Assembly (NCBI RefSeq): GCF_036345155.1
Contig: NZ_CP107772.1
Span: forward strand, 2,852,001 to 2,916,000
Length of the DNA stretch: 64,000 bases
DNA from: Streptomyces sp. NBC_00582
GTDB lineage: Bacteria > Actinomycetota > Actinomycetes > Streptomycetales > Streptomycetaceae
Direction: 5' to 3'
A program made the translations under genes and the position numbers. Positions 7,728 through 18,254 of the stretch are shown piece after piece. Position 1 is the stretch's first letter, and every line of letters begins with the position of its first letter. The notes below the pieces were generated by a model. That model had not been told where the DNA came from. It was given only the letters and a program-made list of their open reading frames with translations, and made no database searches.

Positions 7728-8945
7728 TCACCAGGTCAGGTGCAGCTCCTGCGGGGAGCGGTGGATCATCGTCGGCCGCATGACGACCGGCCGGTCCCCG
7801 GCGAGCCGCAGGCCGGGCAGACGTCGGGTCAACTCGAGCAGCGTCAGGCGGAGTTGCTCGCGCGCCAGCTGGGCGCCCGGGCAGGCGTGCGGGCCGTGAC
7901 CGAACGCGAGGTGACGGCCGGGCGGGCGCGTGATGTCGAACGTGTCCGGCCGCGGATGCCGCGCCCCGTCCCGGCCCGCCGCGCCGAAGGCCACGAACAG
8001 CGAGGCACCGGCGGGGAGTTCGGTGCCCGCGAGGGTGAGCGGCCGGGTGGTGACCCGGCGGAAGCCCTGCAGCGCGGTGTCGTAGCGGGCGGCCTCCTCG
8101 ACGGCGGCCGGTATCCGTTCCGGCTCCGCGCACAGCAGCTCCCACTGGGAGGGGTGCCGCAGCAGATGCAGCACGGTGGTCCCGATCAGCGCGGTGGTGG
8201 TCAAGTGCCCGGCGATCACCAGGTTCTGGAGGTGGGAGACCACCTCGTGCCGTTCGTCCGCGGTGAGTTCGCCCGGTGCGGCGGCCACCGACGCGACGAT
8301 CTCCGAGCACAGGTCGGGGCGGGGGTCCCGGTGCCGCTCCCGGGCGTACCGGTCCAGGACGCGCTGTCCGGCGACCGTGTCCTCGGCGGCGGCGATCTGC
8401 TCCTTCTCCGGCAGGGGCCGGAACAGCAGTTCCTCCGCGCGGTGTCCGCCGTGCACGACGGCCGGCACATCGGCCGGGTCGAGCCCGACGATCCGCCCGA
8501 CGACCTCACCGGGCAGCCGGCGCGCGTACGCCGCCATCAGCTCCACCCGCCCGTCGGCGGCGAACTCCTCCACCAGGGCGGCGGCGCGCTCCGCGGCGTA
8601 CGGCAGGACGGCGGCGACCCGTGCCGGGGACAGCCCGCGCACGAGGGGCGCGCGCAGCCTTTGGTGCTCCTCGCCGTCGGTGCCGACGACCACCGGCCGC
8701 CCGCCGAACCCGGTGGCGAGCACCGCGAAGGCGGCCGGTGAGGGCATCACGTCCGGCCGCAGCGCCCCCGCCGACGAGAAGTCCTCCGGCCTGCGCAGCA
8801 CTTCGCGTACGTCGCCGTCGCGGGCGACCAGCCAGGCGTCCAGCTCGGGGACATGGAGCAACCCCTCGGCCGCACGTGCCCGTCCGTAGAGCGGATAGGG
8901 GTCCCGCTGCACCTCGTCCAGCCTGCCGAGCCCTGTGCGGTCCAC
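7728..8945 (-). CDS. Cytochrome P450
   Basis: A complete 405-residue class I bacterial P450. The I-helix reads AGHLTT, the K-helix ExxR is EEAAR, and the haem loop is FGHGPHACPG with axial Cys355. The start is GTG 8945, preceded by GGGAGGACG at correct spacing; longer open frames upstream are spurious. No ferredoxin or reductase lies next to it, so electrons must come from elsewhere. The substrate is unknown. It is divergent from a small SRPBCC gene; the pairing suggests small-molecule modification, but no biosynthetic cluster surrounds it. Confidence 0.9.
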   Translation of the reverse strand: MDRTGLGRLDEVQRDPYPLYGRARAAEGLLHVPELDAWLVARDGDVREVLRRPEDFSSAGALRPDVMPSPAAFAVLATGFGGRPVVVGTDGEEHQRLRAPLVRGLSPARVAAVLPYAAERAAALVEEFAADGRVELMAAYARRLPGEVVGRIVGLDPADVPAVVHGGHRAEELLFRPLPEKEQIAAAEDTVAGQRVLDRYARERHRDPRPDLCSEIVASVAAAPGELTADERHEVVSHLQNLVIAGHLTTTALIGTTVLHLLRHPSQWELLCAEPERIPAAVEEAARYDTALQGFRRVTTRPLTLAGTELPAGASLFVAFGAAGRDGARHPRPDTFDITRPPGRHLAFGHGPHACPGAQLAREQLRLTLLELTRRLPGLRLAGDRPVVMRPTMIHRSPQELHLTW

Positions 8946-9096
8946 GTGACGTCCTCCCGTGCCGGTGGTGGTGCGGGGTCGTGCGGGGTCGGCCTCATGG
9001 TGCCGTACGGGCGGACGACCCGACAGGGGACGTACGGGCCTGTGGTGTGGCTGTGTGCCGGGGCGGGACGTCTCGCCCCGGCCCCTTCCCACTCCC

Positions 9097-9108
9097 TACG
9101 ATCGTCGC
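9097..9108 (+). promoter_or_regulatory. Probable -10 box for a leaderless transcript
   Basis: TACGAT (9097-9102) lies 6 bp before the GTG at 9109. That start has no ribosome site, which fits leaderless transcription as is common in Streptomyces. Confidence 0.45.
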
Positions 9109-9549
9109 GTGGTCATCTTCCAGCTCGAACGCACGGCGCCGCTCCCGCTCGGCGAGGCCTGGCGCCGGCTCACCGAGTGGCGGCGGCACGGCGAGGTGGT
9201 CCCGCTCACCCGCGTCACCGTGGTCACTCCCCCACCGACCGGCGAGGGGACGGTGATCGTGGCCCGCACCGGTCTCGGCCCGCTGTCCTTCGACGACCGC
9301 ATGGAGGTCACCGTGTGGCATCCGCCGGCCGAGGACGAGCCGGGCCGGTGCCGGCTGGAGAAACGGGGGCGGGTGGTCCTGGGCTGGGCCGAGATCGAGG
9401 TGTGGCCGGACCCCGGCGGCCGGACCCGGGTCGTCTGGCGCGAGGAGATCGGCGTCCGCCTCCTCCCCTCCCCGTTCGATCCGCTGCTGCGCGGCACGGG
9501 CCGCCGGCTGTTCGGACGGGCGGTGAACAAGCTGCTGCGCACCCCTTGA
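9109..9549 (+). CDS. SRPBCC family protein
   Basis: This 146-residue single-domain protein begins VIFQLERTAPLPLGEAW, typical of the START/SRPBCC helix-grip fold, which binds hydrophobic ligands in a cavity. No catalytic residues can be assigned. The start is GTG 9109, probably leaderless. It is divergent from the P450 and convergent with xdhC, 12 bp away. Confidence 0.75.
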   Translation: MVIFQLERTAPLPLGEAWRRLTEWRRHGEVVPLTRVTVVTPPPTGEGTVIVARTGLGPLSFDDRMEVTVWHPPAEDEPGRCRLEKRGRVVLGWAEIEVWPDPGGRTRVVWREEIGVRLLPSPFDPLLRGTGRRLFGRAVNKLLRTP

Positions 9550-9561
9550 GGCGCGGAAGGG

Positions 9562-10737
9562 TCAGGCCACCGAGCCGATCCGGGCCGTCGGGTGGACGGG
9601 CAGGTCGTGGTGGATCGGGGTGTGGGCACCGGTGAGGGGGACACCGGTGCCGCCGCGACGGGACGCCACGATCTCGGCGGCGATCGACAGGGCCGTCTCC
9701 TCCGGGGTGCGGGCGCCCAGGTCGAGGCCGATGGGTGAGCGCAGACGGGCCAGCTCCCGTTCGGTCACACCGACGTCACGCAGGCGTTCGGCGCGGTCGA
9801 GATGGGTGCGGCGGGAGCCCATCGCGCCGACGTAGGCGACGGGCAGCCGCAGCGCCAGCCGGAGCAGGGGGACGTCGAACTTGGCGTCGTGGGTCAGCAC
9901 GCACAGGACGGTCCTGGCGTCCACCTCCGTGCGCTCCAGATACCGGTGCGGCCAGTCGACGACGATCTCGTCGGCCTCGGGAAAGCGGGCCCGGGTCGCG
10001 AAGACGGGACGGGCGTCGCACACCGTCACATGGTGGCCGAGGAACTTGCCGACCCGTACCAGCGCCGACGCGAAGTCGATCGCGCCGAACACGATCATCC
10101 GGGGCGGCGGGACCGAGGACTCGACGAGGACGGTGAGGGGGGCTCCGCAGTGCGAGCCCCGGGCGCCGATCTCCAGGGTGCCGGTGCGGCCGGCGTCGAG
10201 GAAGGCGCGGGCCTCGGCGGCCACCGTGCGGTCCAGTTCGGGGTGGGCGCCGAAGCCGCCCTCGTGTCCGCCTCCCCGCGTGCCCTCGGGGCTGCCGTCG
10301 GGGCGCACGAGGAGGGCGCGGCCGAGGAGTTCCGCCGGGCCGCCGACGATCCGGGCCAGGGCCGCCGCGCCGCCGGTCGCGGCGGTGGCGAGCGCGGCCT
10401 CGGCCACCGGGCGGACCGGGTCCCCGGCCCGCACCGGTGTGACGAGGACGTCGATGACGCCGCCGCAGGTGAGGCCCACGGCGAAGGCGTCGTCGTCGCT
10501 GTAGCCGAACCGTTCGAGGACCGGCTCGCCGTCGGCGAGGGCCTCGCGGCACAGGTCGTACACCGCGCCCTCCACACAGCCGCCGGAGACCGAGCCGATC
10601 GCCGTGCCGTCGGTGTCCACCGCGAGCGCGGCGCCCGGCCGGCGGGGGGCGCTGCCGCCGACGGCCACCACGGTGGCGACGGCGAAGTCACGTCCCTGCT
10701 CGACCCACCGGTCGAGCTCCTCGGCGATGTCCAGCAT
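9562..10737 (-). CDS. xdhC: XdhC/CoxI family xanthine dehydrogenase accessory protein
   Basis: A 391-residue protein with the N-terminal XdhC domain (GGSAPRRPGAALAV, GSVSGGCVEGAV, LTCGG) and the C-terminal Rossmann domain (VFGAIDFASALVRVG). XdhC proteins bind molybdenum cofactor, support its sulfuration and insert it into xanthine dehydrogenase. It is the last gene of the leftward purine operon. ATG 10737 has an ideal AAGGAGAAC ribosome site. The intact reading frame of the upstream permease would end 45 bp before it. Confidence 0.9.
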   Translation of the reverse strand: MLDIAEELDRWVEQGRDFAVATVVAVGGSAPRRPGAALAVDTDGTAIGSVSGGCVEGAVYDLCREALADGEPVLERFGYSDDDAFAVGLTCGGVIDVLVTPVRAGDPVRPVAEAALATAATGGAAALARIVGGPAELLGRALLVRPDGSPEGTRGGGHEGGFGAHPELDRTVAAEARAFLDAGRTGTLEIGARGSHCGAPLTVLVESSVPPPRMIVFGAIDFASALVRVGKFLGHHVTVCDARPVFATRARFPEADEIVVDWPHRYLERTEVDARTVLCVLTHDAKFDVPLLRLALRLPVAYVGAMGSRRTHLDRAERLRDVGVTERELARLRSPIGLDLGARTPEETALSIAAEIVASRRGGTGVPLTGAHTPIHHDLPVHPTARIGSVA

Positions 10738-10804
10738 GTCCTGTTCTCCTTGACGGTCGGTGGGGAGGGCTGCGGGAGCCGGCTAGTGCACGCCGAGCCG
10801 GCTC

Positions 10805-12241
10805 TCAAGGGGATGGAGGGAGAAATGGACCAGGAAGATGCCTGCCAGGCCCCACAATGAACGCGCCGATGTCCCGCGCCCTGCCCTGAGCTGCCCTGAT
10901 GGCCACGTGGGAAAGGACGCCCGCCGCCACGCCCGCGGTGATCGAGTACGTGAACGGCATGAGGACGACCGTCAGGAACACCGGGATCGCGGTCGCCCGG
11001 TCGGCCCAGTCGACGTGCCGGGCGTTCGTCAGCATCATCGCGCCGATGACGACCAGCGCGGCGGAGGCCACCTCCTGCGGCACGAGCGCCGTCAGGGGGG
11101 TGAAGAAGAGGCAGGCCGCGAAGAGCAGGCCGGTGACGACGGAGGCGAGGCCCGTGCGGGCGCCCTCGCCGACACCGGTCGCCGACTCGATGAACACCGT
11201 CTGGCCGGAGCCGCCCGCCACGCCGCCGATGGCACCGCCGGCACCGTCGATGAGCAGCGCCTTCGACAGGCCCGGCATCCGGCCCTTGTCGTCGGCCAGT
11301 TCGGCCTCGGTGCCGACGCCGATGACGGTGGCCATCGCGTCGAAGAAGCCCGCGAGGACCAGGGTGAACACGATCATGCCCACGGTCAGCGCGCCGACCT
11401 CGCCCCAGCCGCCGAACTCGACCTGCCAGAAGAGCGAGAAGTCGGGCATCGAGACGGCGCTGCCGTGCAGTGCGGGGGCGCCGGCCGCCCACTGCGTCGG
11501 GTCGACGACCCCGGTGGTGTTCAGGAGCGCGGCGCAGGCCGTGCCGCCGACGATGCCGATGAGGATGGCGCCGGGGACGTTCCGGGCCTGGAGCACGAAG
11601 ATCAGCAGGAGGGTGCCGGCGAACAGCAACACCGGCCAGCCCGTCAGTTCGCCCGCCGGGCCGAGGGTGAGCAAGGTCGCCTCGCCCTGGTGCACGAAGC
11701 CCGCCTTGGAGAAGCCGATGAGGGCGATGAACAGGCCGATGCCCATGGTGATGGCGTGCTTGAGGGCGAGCGGGATCGCGTTCATGACCCGCTCGCGCAG
11801 ACCGGTGACGACCAGCAGCATGATGACCACGCCGTACAGCACGCACATGCCCATCGCCTGCGGCCAGGTCATCTGCGGGGCGACCTGGGAGGACAGCACG
11901 CCGGAGACCGACAGTCCGGCGGCGAGGGCGAGGGGCACCTTGCCGACGACGCCCATCAGCAGGGTGGTGAGGGCCGCGGCGAACGCGGTCGCGGTGATCA
12001 GCGCCGGGCGGGCGAGGGTGTCCCCGGCCACGTCCTTGCCGGACAGGATCACCGGGTTGAGCAGCAGGATGTACGCCATCGCCATGAAGGTGGTGACGCC
12101 GCCGCGGATCTCCCGGGCGGGCGTGGAGCCCCGGTGGCTCATGTGGAAGTAGCGGTCGAGCCGGGACCGGCCGGCCGGGACGCGGGTGCCGTCACCCGCG
12201 TCGTCGGCGGTGGTCCTGGGCTCCAGGGACTGCTGGGCCAT
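10805..12241 (-). CDS. NCS2/AzgA-like purine permease with frameshifted C-terminus
   Basis: The protein has about 12 membrane segments typical of AzgA-type hypoxanthine/guanine/xanthine permeases (FFDAMATVIGVGTEAEL, GGSGQTVFIESATGVGEG). ATG 12241 has GGGAG 8 nt upstream. The annotated frame ends IGAFIVGPGRHLPG... at 10805. One extra base near 10856-10858 explains this: in the next frame the sequence continues LWGLAGIFLVHFSLHPLESR to a TAG at 10783-10785, the usual family ending with the last helix. The gene is thus either a fresh frameshift mutant or a sequencing error. It sits between the dehydrogenase subunits and xdhC, so it presumably imports purine substrates. Confidence 0.85.
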   Translation of the reverse strand: MAQQSLEPRTTADDAGDGTRVPAGRSRLDRYFHMSHRGSTPAREIRGGVTTFMAMAYILLLNPVILSGKDVAGDTLARPALITATAFAAALTTLLMGVVGKVPLALAAGLSVSGVLSSQVAPQMTWPQAMGMCVLYGVVIMLLVVTGLRERVMNAIPLALKHAITMGIGLFIALIGFSKAGFVHQGEATLLTLGPAGELTGWPVLLFAGTLLLIFVLQARNVPGAILIGIVGGTACAALLNTTGVVDPTQWAAGAPALHGSAVSMPDFSLFWQVEFGGWGEVGALTVGMIVFTLVLAGFFDAMATVIGVGTEAELADDKGRMPGLSKALLIDGAGGAIGGVAGGSGQTVFIESATGVGEGARTGLASVVTGLLFAACLFFTPLTALVPQEVASAALVVIGAMMLTNARHVDWADRATAIPVFLTVVLMPFTYSITAGVAAGVLSHVAIRAAQGRARDIGAFIVGPGRHLPGPFLPPSP

Positions 12242-12319
12242 GGTGCCGTCTCCCACGTTTCAGAGGGGGTTGGGATGAGTGCGACCCGGGGGACGGCCCG
12301 AGGCGAAGGGGGTACGTGC

Positions 12320-14704
12320 TTACGCCGTGCCGGTGAGGTGTTCCGGGCGGACCGGCGTCCTGTTGAGCTCCAGGCCCGTCGCGTCGCGGATGGCCGCGAG
12401 GACCGCCGGGGTGGAGGACAGGGTGGGGGCCTCGCCGATGCCGCGCAGTCCGTACGGGGCGTGGTGGTCGGCGAGTTCGAGCACGTCGACGGGGATGGTC
12501 GGCGTGTCGAGGATGGTGGGGATGAGGTAGTCGGTGAAGGAGGGGTTCTTCACCTTCGCGGTCCTCGGGTCGACGATGATCTCCTCCATGACGGCGACGC
12601 CCAGGCCCTGGGTGGTGCCGCCCTGGATCTGGCCGAGCACGGACAGCGGGTTGAGCGCCTTGCCGACGTCCTGGGCGCAGGCCAGCTCGATCACCTTGAC
12701 CAGGCCGAGTTCGGTGTCGACCTCGACGACCGCCCGGTGCGCGGCGAAGCTGTACTGGACATGGCCGTTGCCCTGCCCGGTGCGCAGGTCGAAGGGCTCG
12801 GTCGGCCGGTGCCGCCACTCCTCCTCGACCTCCACGGCTTCCTCGCCGAGGACGTCCACCAGGTCGGCGAGGACCTCGCCGCCGTCGGTGACGACCTTGC
12901 CGCCCTCCAGGAGCAGTTCGGCGGTGGCCCAGGCCGGGTGATGGGTGCCGAACCTGCGGCGCCCGAGTTCCAGGACCTGCTCGCGGACCAGTTCGCAGGC
13001 GTTCTTCACGGCGCCGCCGGTGACGTACGTCTGCCGGGACGCCGAGGTGGAACCGGCGCTGCCCACCTCGGTGTTGGCGGGGTGGATGGTGACCTGGGCG
13101 ACGCCGAGCTCGGTGCGGGCGATCTGGGCGTGGACGGTGACCCCGCCCTGGCCGACCTCCGCCATCGCCGTGTGCACGGTGACGACGGGCTCGCCGGCGA
13201 CGGCCTCCAGCCGGACGCGGGCGGTGGAGTAGTCGTCGAAGCCCTCGGAGAAGCCGACGTTCTTGATGCCGACGGCGTAGCCGACCCCGCGCACGACACC
13301 CTCGCCGTGGGTGGTGTTGGACAGGCCGCCGGGCAGCTGCCGTACGTCCGCGCCCTCGCTGGACTCCCACTGGCGCTCCGGCGGCATCGGCATCGCCTTG
13401 ACGCGGCGCAGGAGTTCGGCGACCGGCGCCGGGGAGTCGACGGGCTGGCCGGTGGGCAGGAGCGTGCCCTGTTCCATGGCGTTGCGCCGGCGGAACTCCA
13501 CCGGGTCCATGCCGAGTTTCCCGGCCACCTTGTCCATCTGCGCCTCGTAGGCGAAGCACGCCTGGACCGCGCCGAAGCCGCGCATCGCGCCGCAGGGCGG
13601 GTTGTTGGTGTAGAGGGCGATGGCCTCGATGTCGACGTCGTCGACGACGTACGGTCCGACGCCGAGGGAGGAGGCGTTGCCGACCACGGCCGGGCTCGCG
13701 GAGGCGTACGCCCCGCCGTCCAGGACGATCCGGCACTTGACGTGGGTCAGTTTGCCGTCGCGGGTCGCGCCGTGCTCGTAGGTCAGCTTGGCGGGGTGGC
13801 GGTGGACGTGGCCGAAGAAGGACTCGAAACGGTTGTAGACGATCTTGACGGGTTTGCCGGTGCGCAGGGCGAGCAGACAGGCGTGGATCTGCATCGACAG
13901 GTCCTCGCGGCCGCCGAACGCGCCGCCGACGCCGGCCAGCGTCATCCGTACCTTCTCCGGCGGGAGGCCGAGGACGGGGGCGATCTGGCGCAGGTCGGAG
14001 TGGAGCCACTGGGTGGCGACGTAGAGGTGGACGCCGCCGTCCTCCTCGGGGACGGCGAGGCCGGACTCGGGGCCGAGGAAGGCCTGGTCCTGCATGCCGA
14101 AGGTGTACTCGCCCCGGACGATCACCTCGGCCCGCGCGGCGGCGGCCGCCGCGTCGCCGCGCACGATGGGCTGGCGGTGGAGGATGTTGGGGTGCGGGAC
14201 ATGGCCGATGTGGTGGTCGGTGCGGTGCTCGTGGACGAGGACCGCGTCGGGGGCGGTCGCGGAGGCCTCGTCGGTGATGACGGGCAGTTCGCGGTACTCG
14301 ACCTTGATCTTGGCGGCGGCGCGGCGGGCGGTCTCCGGGTGGTCGGCGGCGACGATCGCGACGGGCTCGCCGTGGTGGCGTACCTTGCCGTGGGCGAGGA
14401 CGGGGGTGTCCTGGATCTCCAGGCCGTAGTGCTTCACCTCGGTGGGCAGGTCGTCGTACGTGAGGACGGCGTACACGCCGGGGGTGGCGAGGGCCTCGCT
14501 CGTGTCGAGGGAGACGATCTCGGCGTGGGCGACGGTGGAGCGCAGGATCTGGCCCCAGAGCATGTCCTCGTGCCACAGGTCGGAGGAGTACGCGAACTCG
14601 CCGGTGACCTTGAGGGTGCCGTCCGGGCGGAGGGTGGACTCGCCGATGCCGCCCTTGGTCTGCGAGCCCTGGGTGATCTGGGTCGGGACTCCGTTGGTGG
14701 GCAT
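12320..14704 (-). CDS. Xanthine dehydrogenase family molybdopterin-binding subunit
   Basis: The large 794-residue Mo subunit. It contains the aldehyde oxidase/xanthine dehydrogenase hammerhead domain (about 20-130) and the molybdopterin domains, with GGAFGGRED, PCGAMRGFGAVQ, GQGGVTVHAQIA and the C-terminal GIGEAP carrying the catalytic Glu. ATG 14704 follows the stop of the 2Fe-2S gene by a few bases. Xanthine/hypoxanthine is the likely substrate because of the purine permease, XdhC and PucR neighbours; the motifs alone do not separate it from other molybdenum hydroxylases. Confidence 0.88.
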   Translation of the reverse strand: MPTNGVPTQITQGSQTKGGIGESTLRPDGTLKVTGEFAYSSDLWHEDMLWGQILRSTVAHAEIVSLDTSEALATPGVYAVLTYDDLPTEVKHYGLEIQDTPVLAHGKVRHHGEPVAIVAADHPETARRAAAKIKVEYRELPVITDEASATAPDAVLVHEHRTDHHIGHVPHPNILHRQPIVRGDAAAAAARAEVIVRGEYTFGMQDQAFLGPESGLAVPEEDGGVHLYVATQWLHSDLRQIAPVLGLPPEKVRMTLAGVGGAFGGREDLSMQIHACLLALRTGKPVKIVYNRFESFFGHVHRHPAKLTYEHGATRDGKLTHVKCRIVLDGGAYASASPAVVGNASSLGVGPYVVDDVDIEAIALYTNNPPCGAMRGFGAVQACFAYEAQMDKVAGKLGMDPVEFRRRNAMEQGTLLPTGQPVDSPAPVAELLRRVKAMPMPPERQWESSEGADVRQLPGGLSNTTHGEGVVRGVGYAVGIKNVGFSEGFDDYSTARVRLEAVAGEPVVTVHTAMAEVGQGGVTVHAQIARTELGVAQVTIHPANTEVGSAGSTSASRQTYVTGGAVKNACELVREQVLELGRRRFGTHHPAWATAELLLEGGKVVTDGGEVLADLVDVLGEEAVEVEEEWRHRPTEPFDLRTGQGNGHVQYSFAAHRAVVEVDTELGLVKVIELACAQDVGKALNPLSVLGQIQGGTTQGLGVAVMEEIIVDPRTAKVKNPSFTDYLIPTILDTPTIPVDVLELADHHAPYGLRGIGEAPTLSSTPAVLAAIRDATGLELNRTPVRPEHLTGTA

Positions 14705-14709
14705 GTCGC

Positions 14710-15218
<509 letters not shown>

Positions 15219-15219
<1 letters not shown>

Positions 15220-16109
15220 CACGCGGCTCCTTCCGAGGTGCGTCGGGTGCCGCGGTACGACTCCCAGGTCCAGGTCAGGGTGCGGCGGGCCATGACGCCG
15301 ACCGCGTGCCGGCGGTAGCTCGCGGTGCCGCGGACGTCGTCGATCGGGTTGCAGGCGGCGGCGCACAGGTGTGCGAACTCCGTGGCGACCGACGGGGTGA
15401 TGATCTTCCCGTTGTCCCAGAAGCCGCCCTCCTCCAGCGCCGCGTTGAGGAAGTCCTCGGCGACCTTCGCCCGGACGGGGGTCGGGGCGGCGGATCCGAT
15501 GCCGGTGCGCACGGTGCGGGTCGCGGGGTGCAGGGCGAGGCCGAAGGCGCAGACGGCGATGACCATGGCGTTGCGGGTGCCGACCTTGGAGAACTGCTGG
15601 GGGCCGTCGGCCTTCTTGATGTGGACGGCGCGGATCAGCTCGTCTGGGGCGAGCGCGTTGCGCTTGACGCCGGTGTAGAAGTCGTCGATGGGGATACGGC
15701 GGCTGCCGCGCACCGACTCGGCCTCGACCTCGGCGCCGGCCGCCAGCAGGGCGGGGTGGGCGTCGCCGGCCGGGGAGGCGGTGCCGAGGTTGCCGCCGAC
15801 GCCGCCGCGGTTGCGGATCTGCGGGGAGGCCACGGTGTGCGAGGCGAGCGCCAGGCCGGGCAGCTCGGACCGCAGGTTCTCCATGATCTTCGTGTAGGGC
15901 ACGGAGGCGCCCAGCCGCACGGTGTCCTCGCCGACCTCCCATGCGTAGAGGTCGGCGACCCGGGTGAGGTCGAGGAGGTGCTCGGGCCGCCGGTGGTCGA
16001 AGTTGATCTCGACCATCACGTCGGTGCCCCCGGCGATCGGCACCGCGCTGGGGTGCTCGGCCTTCGCGGCGAGCGCCTCCTCCCAGCTTGCGGGGCGAAG
16101 GAAGTCCAT
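15219..16109 (-). CDS. Xanthine dehydrogenase FAD-binding subunit
   Basis: A 296-residue FAD subunit of the CoxM/XdhB type. PIAGGTD near residue 25 and NRGGVGGNLGTASPAGD near residue 110 are the FAD-binding motifs. It passes electrons to NAD+. It is the first gene of the leftward operon that runs to xdhC, and starts 311 bp from the divergent pucR-type gene. Confidence 0.92.
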
Positions 16110-16420
16110 GACCGGCTCTCTTCTTCGTCTCGTGGGTCGTACGGATCGAGCCAGATCGTGTGCGGCGGGCCCGGCTCGTTCATGTGCTGTTCACGCGCAG
16201 TGGGCTCAGTACACAGCGCCGTACTCCGACCGTGTCAGTCACGGAAACCATGAAGGAGTTGGCTGGTCGCGACAGGCATCTTGTAGATTCGTATGAACGG
16301 AGGCCATCGGAAACCTCTTCGTTTCCCCCTGGACACACACCCGGGCCCCCGCCCCACTGATCCCTTCCCTTTTCATCGTAGTTTTCGAGACAGTCATCAC
16401 GACAAGGAACGGCGGCGAAG
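16110..16420. promoter_or_regulatory. Divergent control region between the xdh operon and the PucR gene
   Basis: The region must hold promoters for both directions. The clearest element is GGAAAC-CTCTTC-GTTTCC at 16309-16326, a 6-bp inverted repeat with a 6-bp spacer. A related half site GGAAAC lies near 16240. PucR-type regulators usually act on the divergent catabolic operon, so these are candidate binding sites. Nothing else was recognised. Confidence 0.4.
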
Positions 16421-18103
16421 ATGCGGCTGCGCGCACTTCTGGACACCGATGCGCTGGGGCTGCGGCTGCTCGGCGGCGAGGAGGAACTCGACCGCGCGGT
16501 GCGCGGTGTGATGACCACCGATCTGCGGGACCCGAGCCGCTACCTCTCCGGCGGCGAGCTGGTGCTGACCGGTCTGGCCTGGCGCCGGGGGCCCGCGGAC
16601 TCCGAGGCGTTCGTACGGCTCCTGGTGCAGGCCGGGGTGGCGGCGCTGGCGGCGGGCGAGGCCGAACTGGGCGACGTGCCGGACGATCTGGTCGTGGCCT
16701 GCGCCCGGCACCGGCTGCCGCTGTTCGCGGTGCACGAGTCGGTGGCCTTCGCGACGATCACCGAGCATGTCGTGCGGCAGGTCAGCGGTGAGCGCGCCGG
16801 GGACCTCGCGGCGGTGGTGGACCGGCACCGGCGGATGATGACCTCGGGACCGGCGGGCGGCGGCCCGGACGTGGTCCTGGACCTGCTCGGCTCCGACCTC
16901 GACCTGCGGGCCTGGGTGCTGTCCCCCACCGGGCGGCTGATCGCGGGCCCCAAAACGGCGGGCCCCGCGCTGCCGGCCGACGTGTGCGCACGGCTGGCCG
17001 GGGAGCAGCTCGCGGCCGTCCGCGGCGGGCGGCGCGGGCCGTACCGGGTCCTGGTGGGCACCACGACGTACTCGCTGTTCCCGGTCCGCAGCGGCGGCAG
17101 GGGCCCGCAGGGCGCGCGGGACGTGCGCGAGAGCGTGCTGTCGGACTGGCTGCTGGCCGTGGAGGCGGACGCCGGGGACTGGCGGGAGGAGCGGCTGGAC
17201 CTGCTGTACGGCGTCACCCACCTGATCGCGGTCGAGCGCGACCGTCGGGACGCGGCGCGCACGGTGCGCCGGCGGCTCGCCCAGGAGGTGCTGGAGCTGG
17301 TGCAGAGCGGCGCGGCCCCGGCGGAGATCGCGGCCCGGCTGCGGGTGGCCGCTCCGGTGCTGCTGCCGGGCCTCGGGGCCGCCCCGCACTGGCAGGTGGT
17401 CGTGGCACGCGTCGAGTGGGACCGCCCCGACGGGGACGGCCCGCAGCCGGGTCCGGTGACCCAGTCGCTGCTGGAGGAGATCCTGGTGGACCCGCTGGCG
17501 ACCGGGCCCGAGCCGTCCGACCGGATCGCCGTCGCCCACACCGGTGAGGAGGCCGTGGCCCTGGTGCCGCTGCCGGCGGTGTCCGGCGAGCACGACGGCT
17601 CCGAGCAGGGCGTCCTCGCCGAGGTGCTGCTGGCGGCCGTACGGGAGCCGCTGTCGGCGGGGCTGGACGGCGACGGGCGCCTCACGCTCGGGGTGAGCGC
17701 GGCGGTGCACTCGGCGGAGGGGCTGCGCGGGGCGCTGGAGGAGGCGCGGCACGCGCGGCGGGTGGCGGCGGCCCGGCCCGGCCGGGTGTGCGCCGCCGGA
17801 CACCACGAGCTCGCCTCGCACGTCCTGCTGCTGCCGTTCGTCCCGGACGACGTGCGCCGGGCGTTCACGGCGCGACTGCTGGATCCCCTGCGCGACTACG
17901 ACCGCCGTCACCGCGCCGAGCTGATCCCGACGCTGGAGGCGTTCCTGGACTGCGACGGCTCCTGGACGCGCTGTGCGTCGCGGCTGCATCTGCACGTCAA
18001 CACGCTGCGCTACCGGGTCGGCCGGATCGAGCAGTTGACGAGCCGTGATCTGTCGCGGCTGGAGGACAAGCTGGATTTCTTCCTGGCGCTGCGTATGAGC
18101 TGA
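16421..18103 (+). CDS. PucR family transcriptional regulator
   Basis: A 560-residue regulator with an N-terminal PucR domain (MRLRALLDTDALGLRLLGG), a central GGDEF-like/CdaR region and the C-terminal HTH_30 domain (WTRCASRLHLHVNTLRYRVG). In Bacillus, PucR controls purine catabolism genes. Here the gene is divergent from the xanthine dehydrogenase operon, supporting the same role. ATG 16421 has AAGGAACGG upstream. Confidence 0.88.
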   Translation: MRLRALLDTDALGLRLLGGEEELDRAVRGVMTTDLRDPSRYLSGGELVLTGLAWRRGPADSEAFVRLLVQAGVAALAAGEAELGDVPDDLVVACARHRLPLFAVHESVAFATITEHVVRQVSGERAGDLAAVVDRHRRMMTSGPAGGGPDVVLDLLGSDLDLRAWVLSPTGRLIAGPKTAGPALPADVCARLAGEQLAAVRGGRRGPYRVLVGTTTYSLFPVRSGGRGPQGARDVRESVLSDWLLAVEADAGDWREERLDLLYGVTHLIAVERDRRDAARTVRRRLAQEVLELVQSGAAPAEIAARLRVAAPVLLPGLGAAPHWQVVVARVEWDRPDGDGPQPGPVTQSLLEEILVDPLATGPEPSDRIAVAHTGEEAVALVPLPAVSGEHDGSEQGVLAEVLLAAVREPLSAGLDGDGRLTLGVSAAVHSAEGLRGALEEARHARRVAAARPGRVCAAGHHELASHVLLLPFVPDDVRRAFTARLLDPLRDYDRRHRAELIPTLEAFLDCDGSWTRCASRLHLHVNTLRYRVGRIEQLTSRDLSRLEDKLDFFLALRMS

Positions 18104-18254
18104 CGGCGGTCGTCGTCCGTCGAAACCTCGGGGGGCGGACAGTCCCACGACTTTGTGAAATCCTTCACCCGCCCCCTTGGCCCGGTGCCGCGATTCGTGC
18201 TGAGATGCCGCCACCACTCACTCAAGGCTCGACGGCGCGCTCGGGGAGGGCAAC

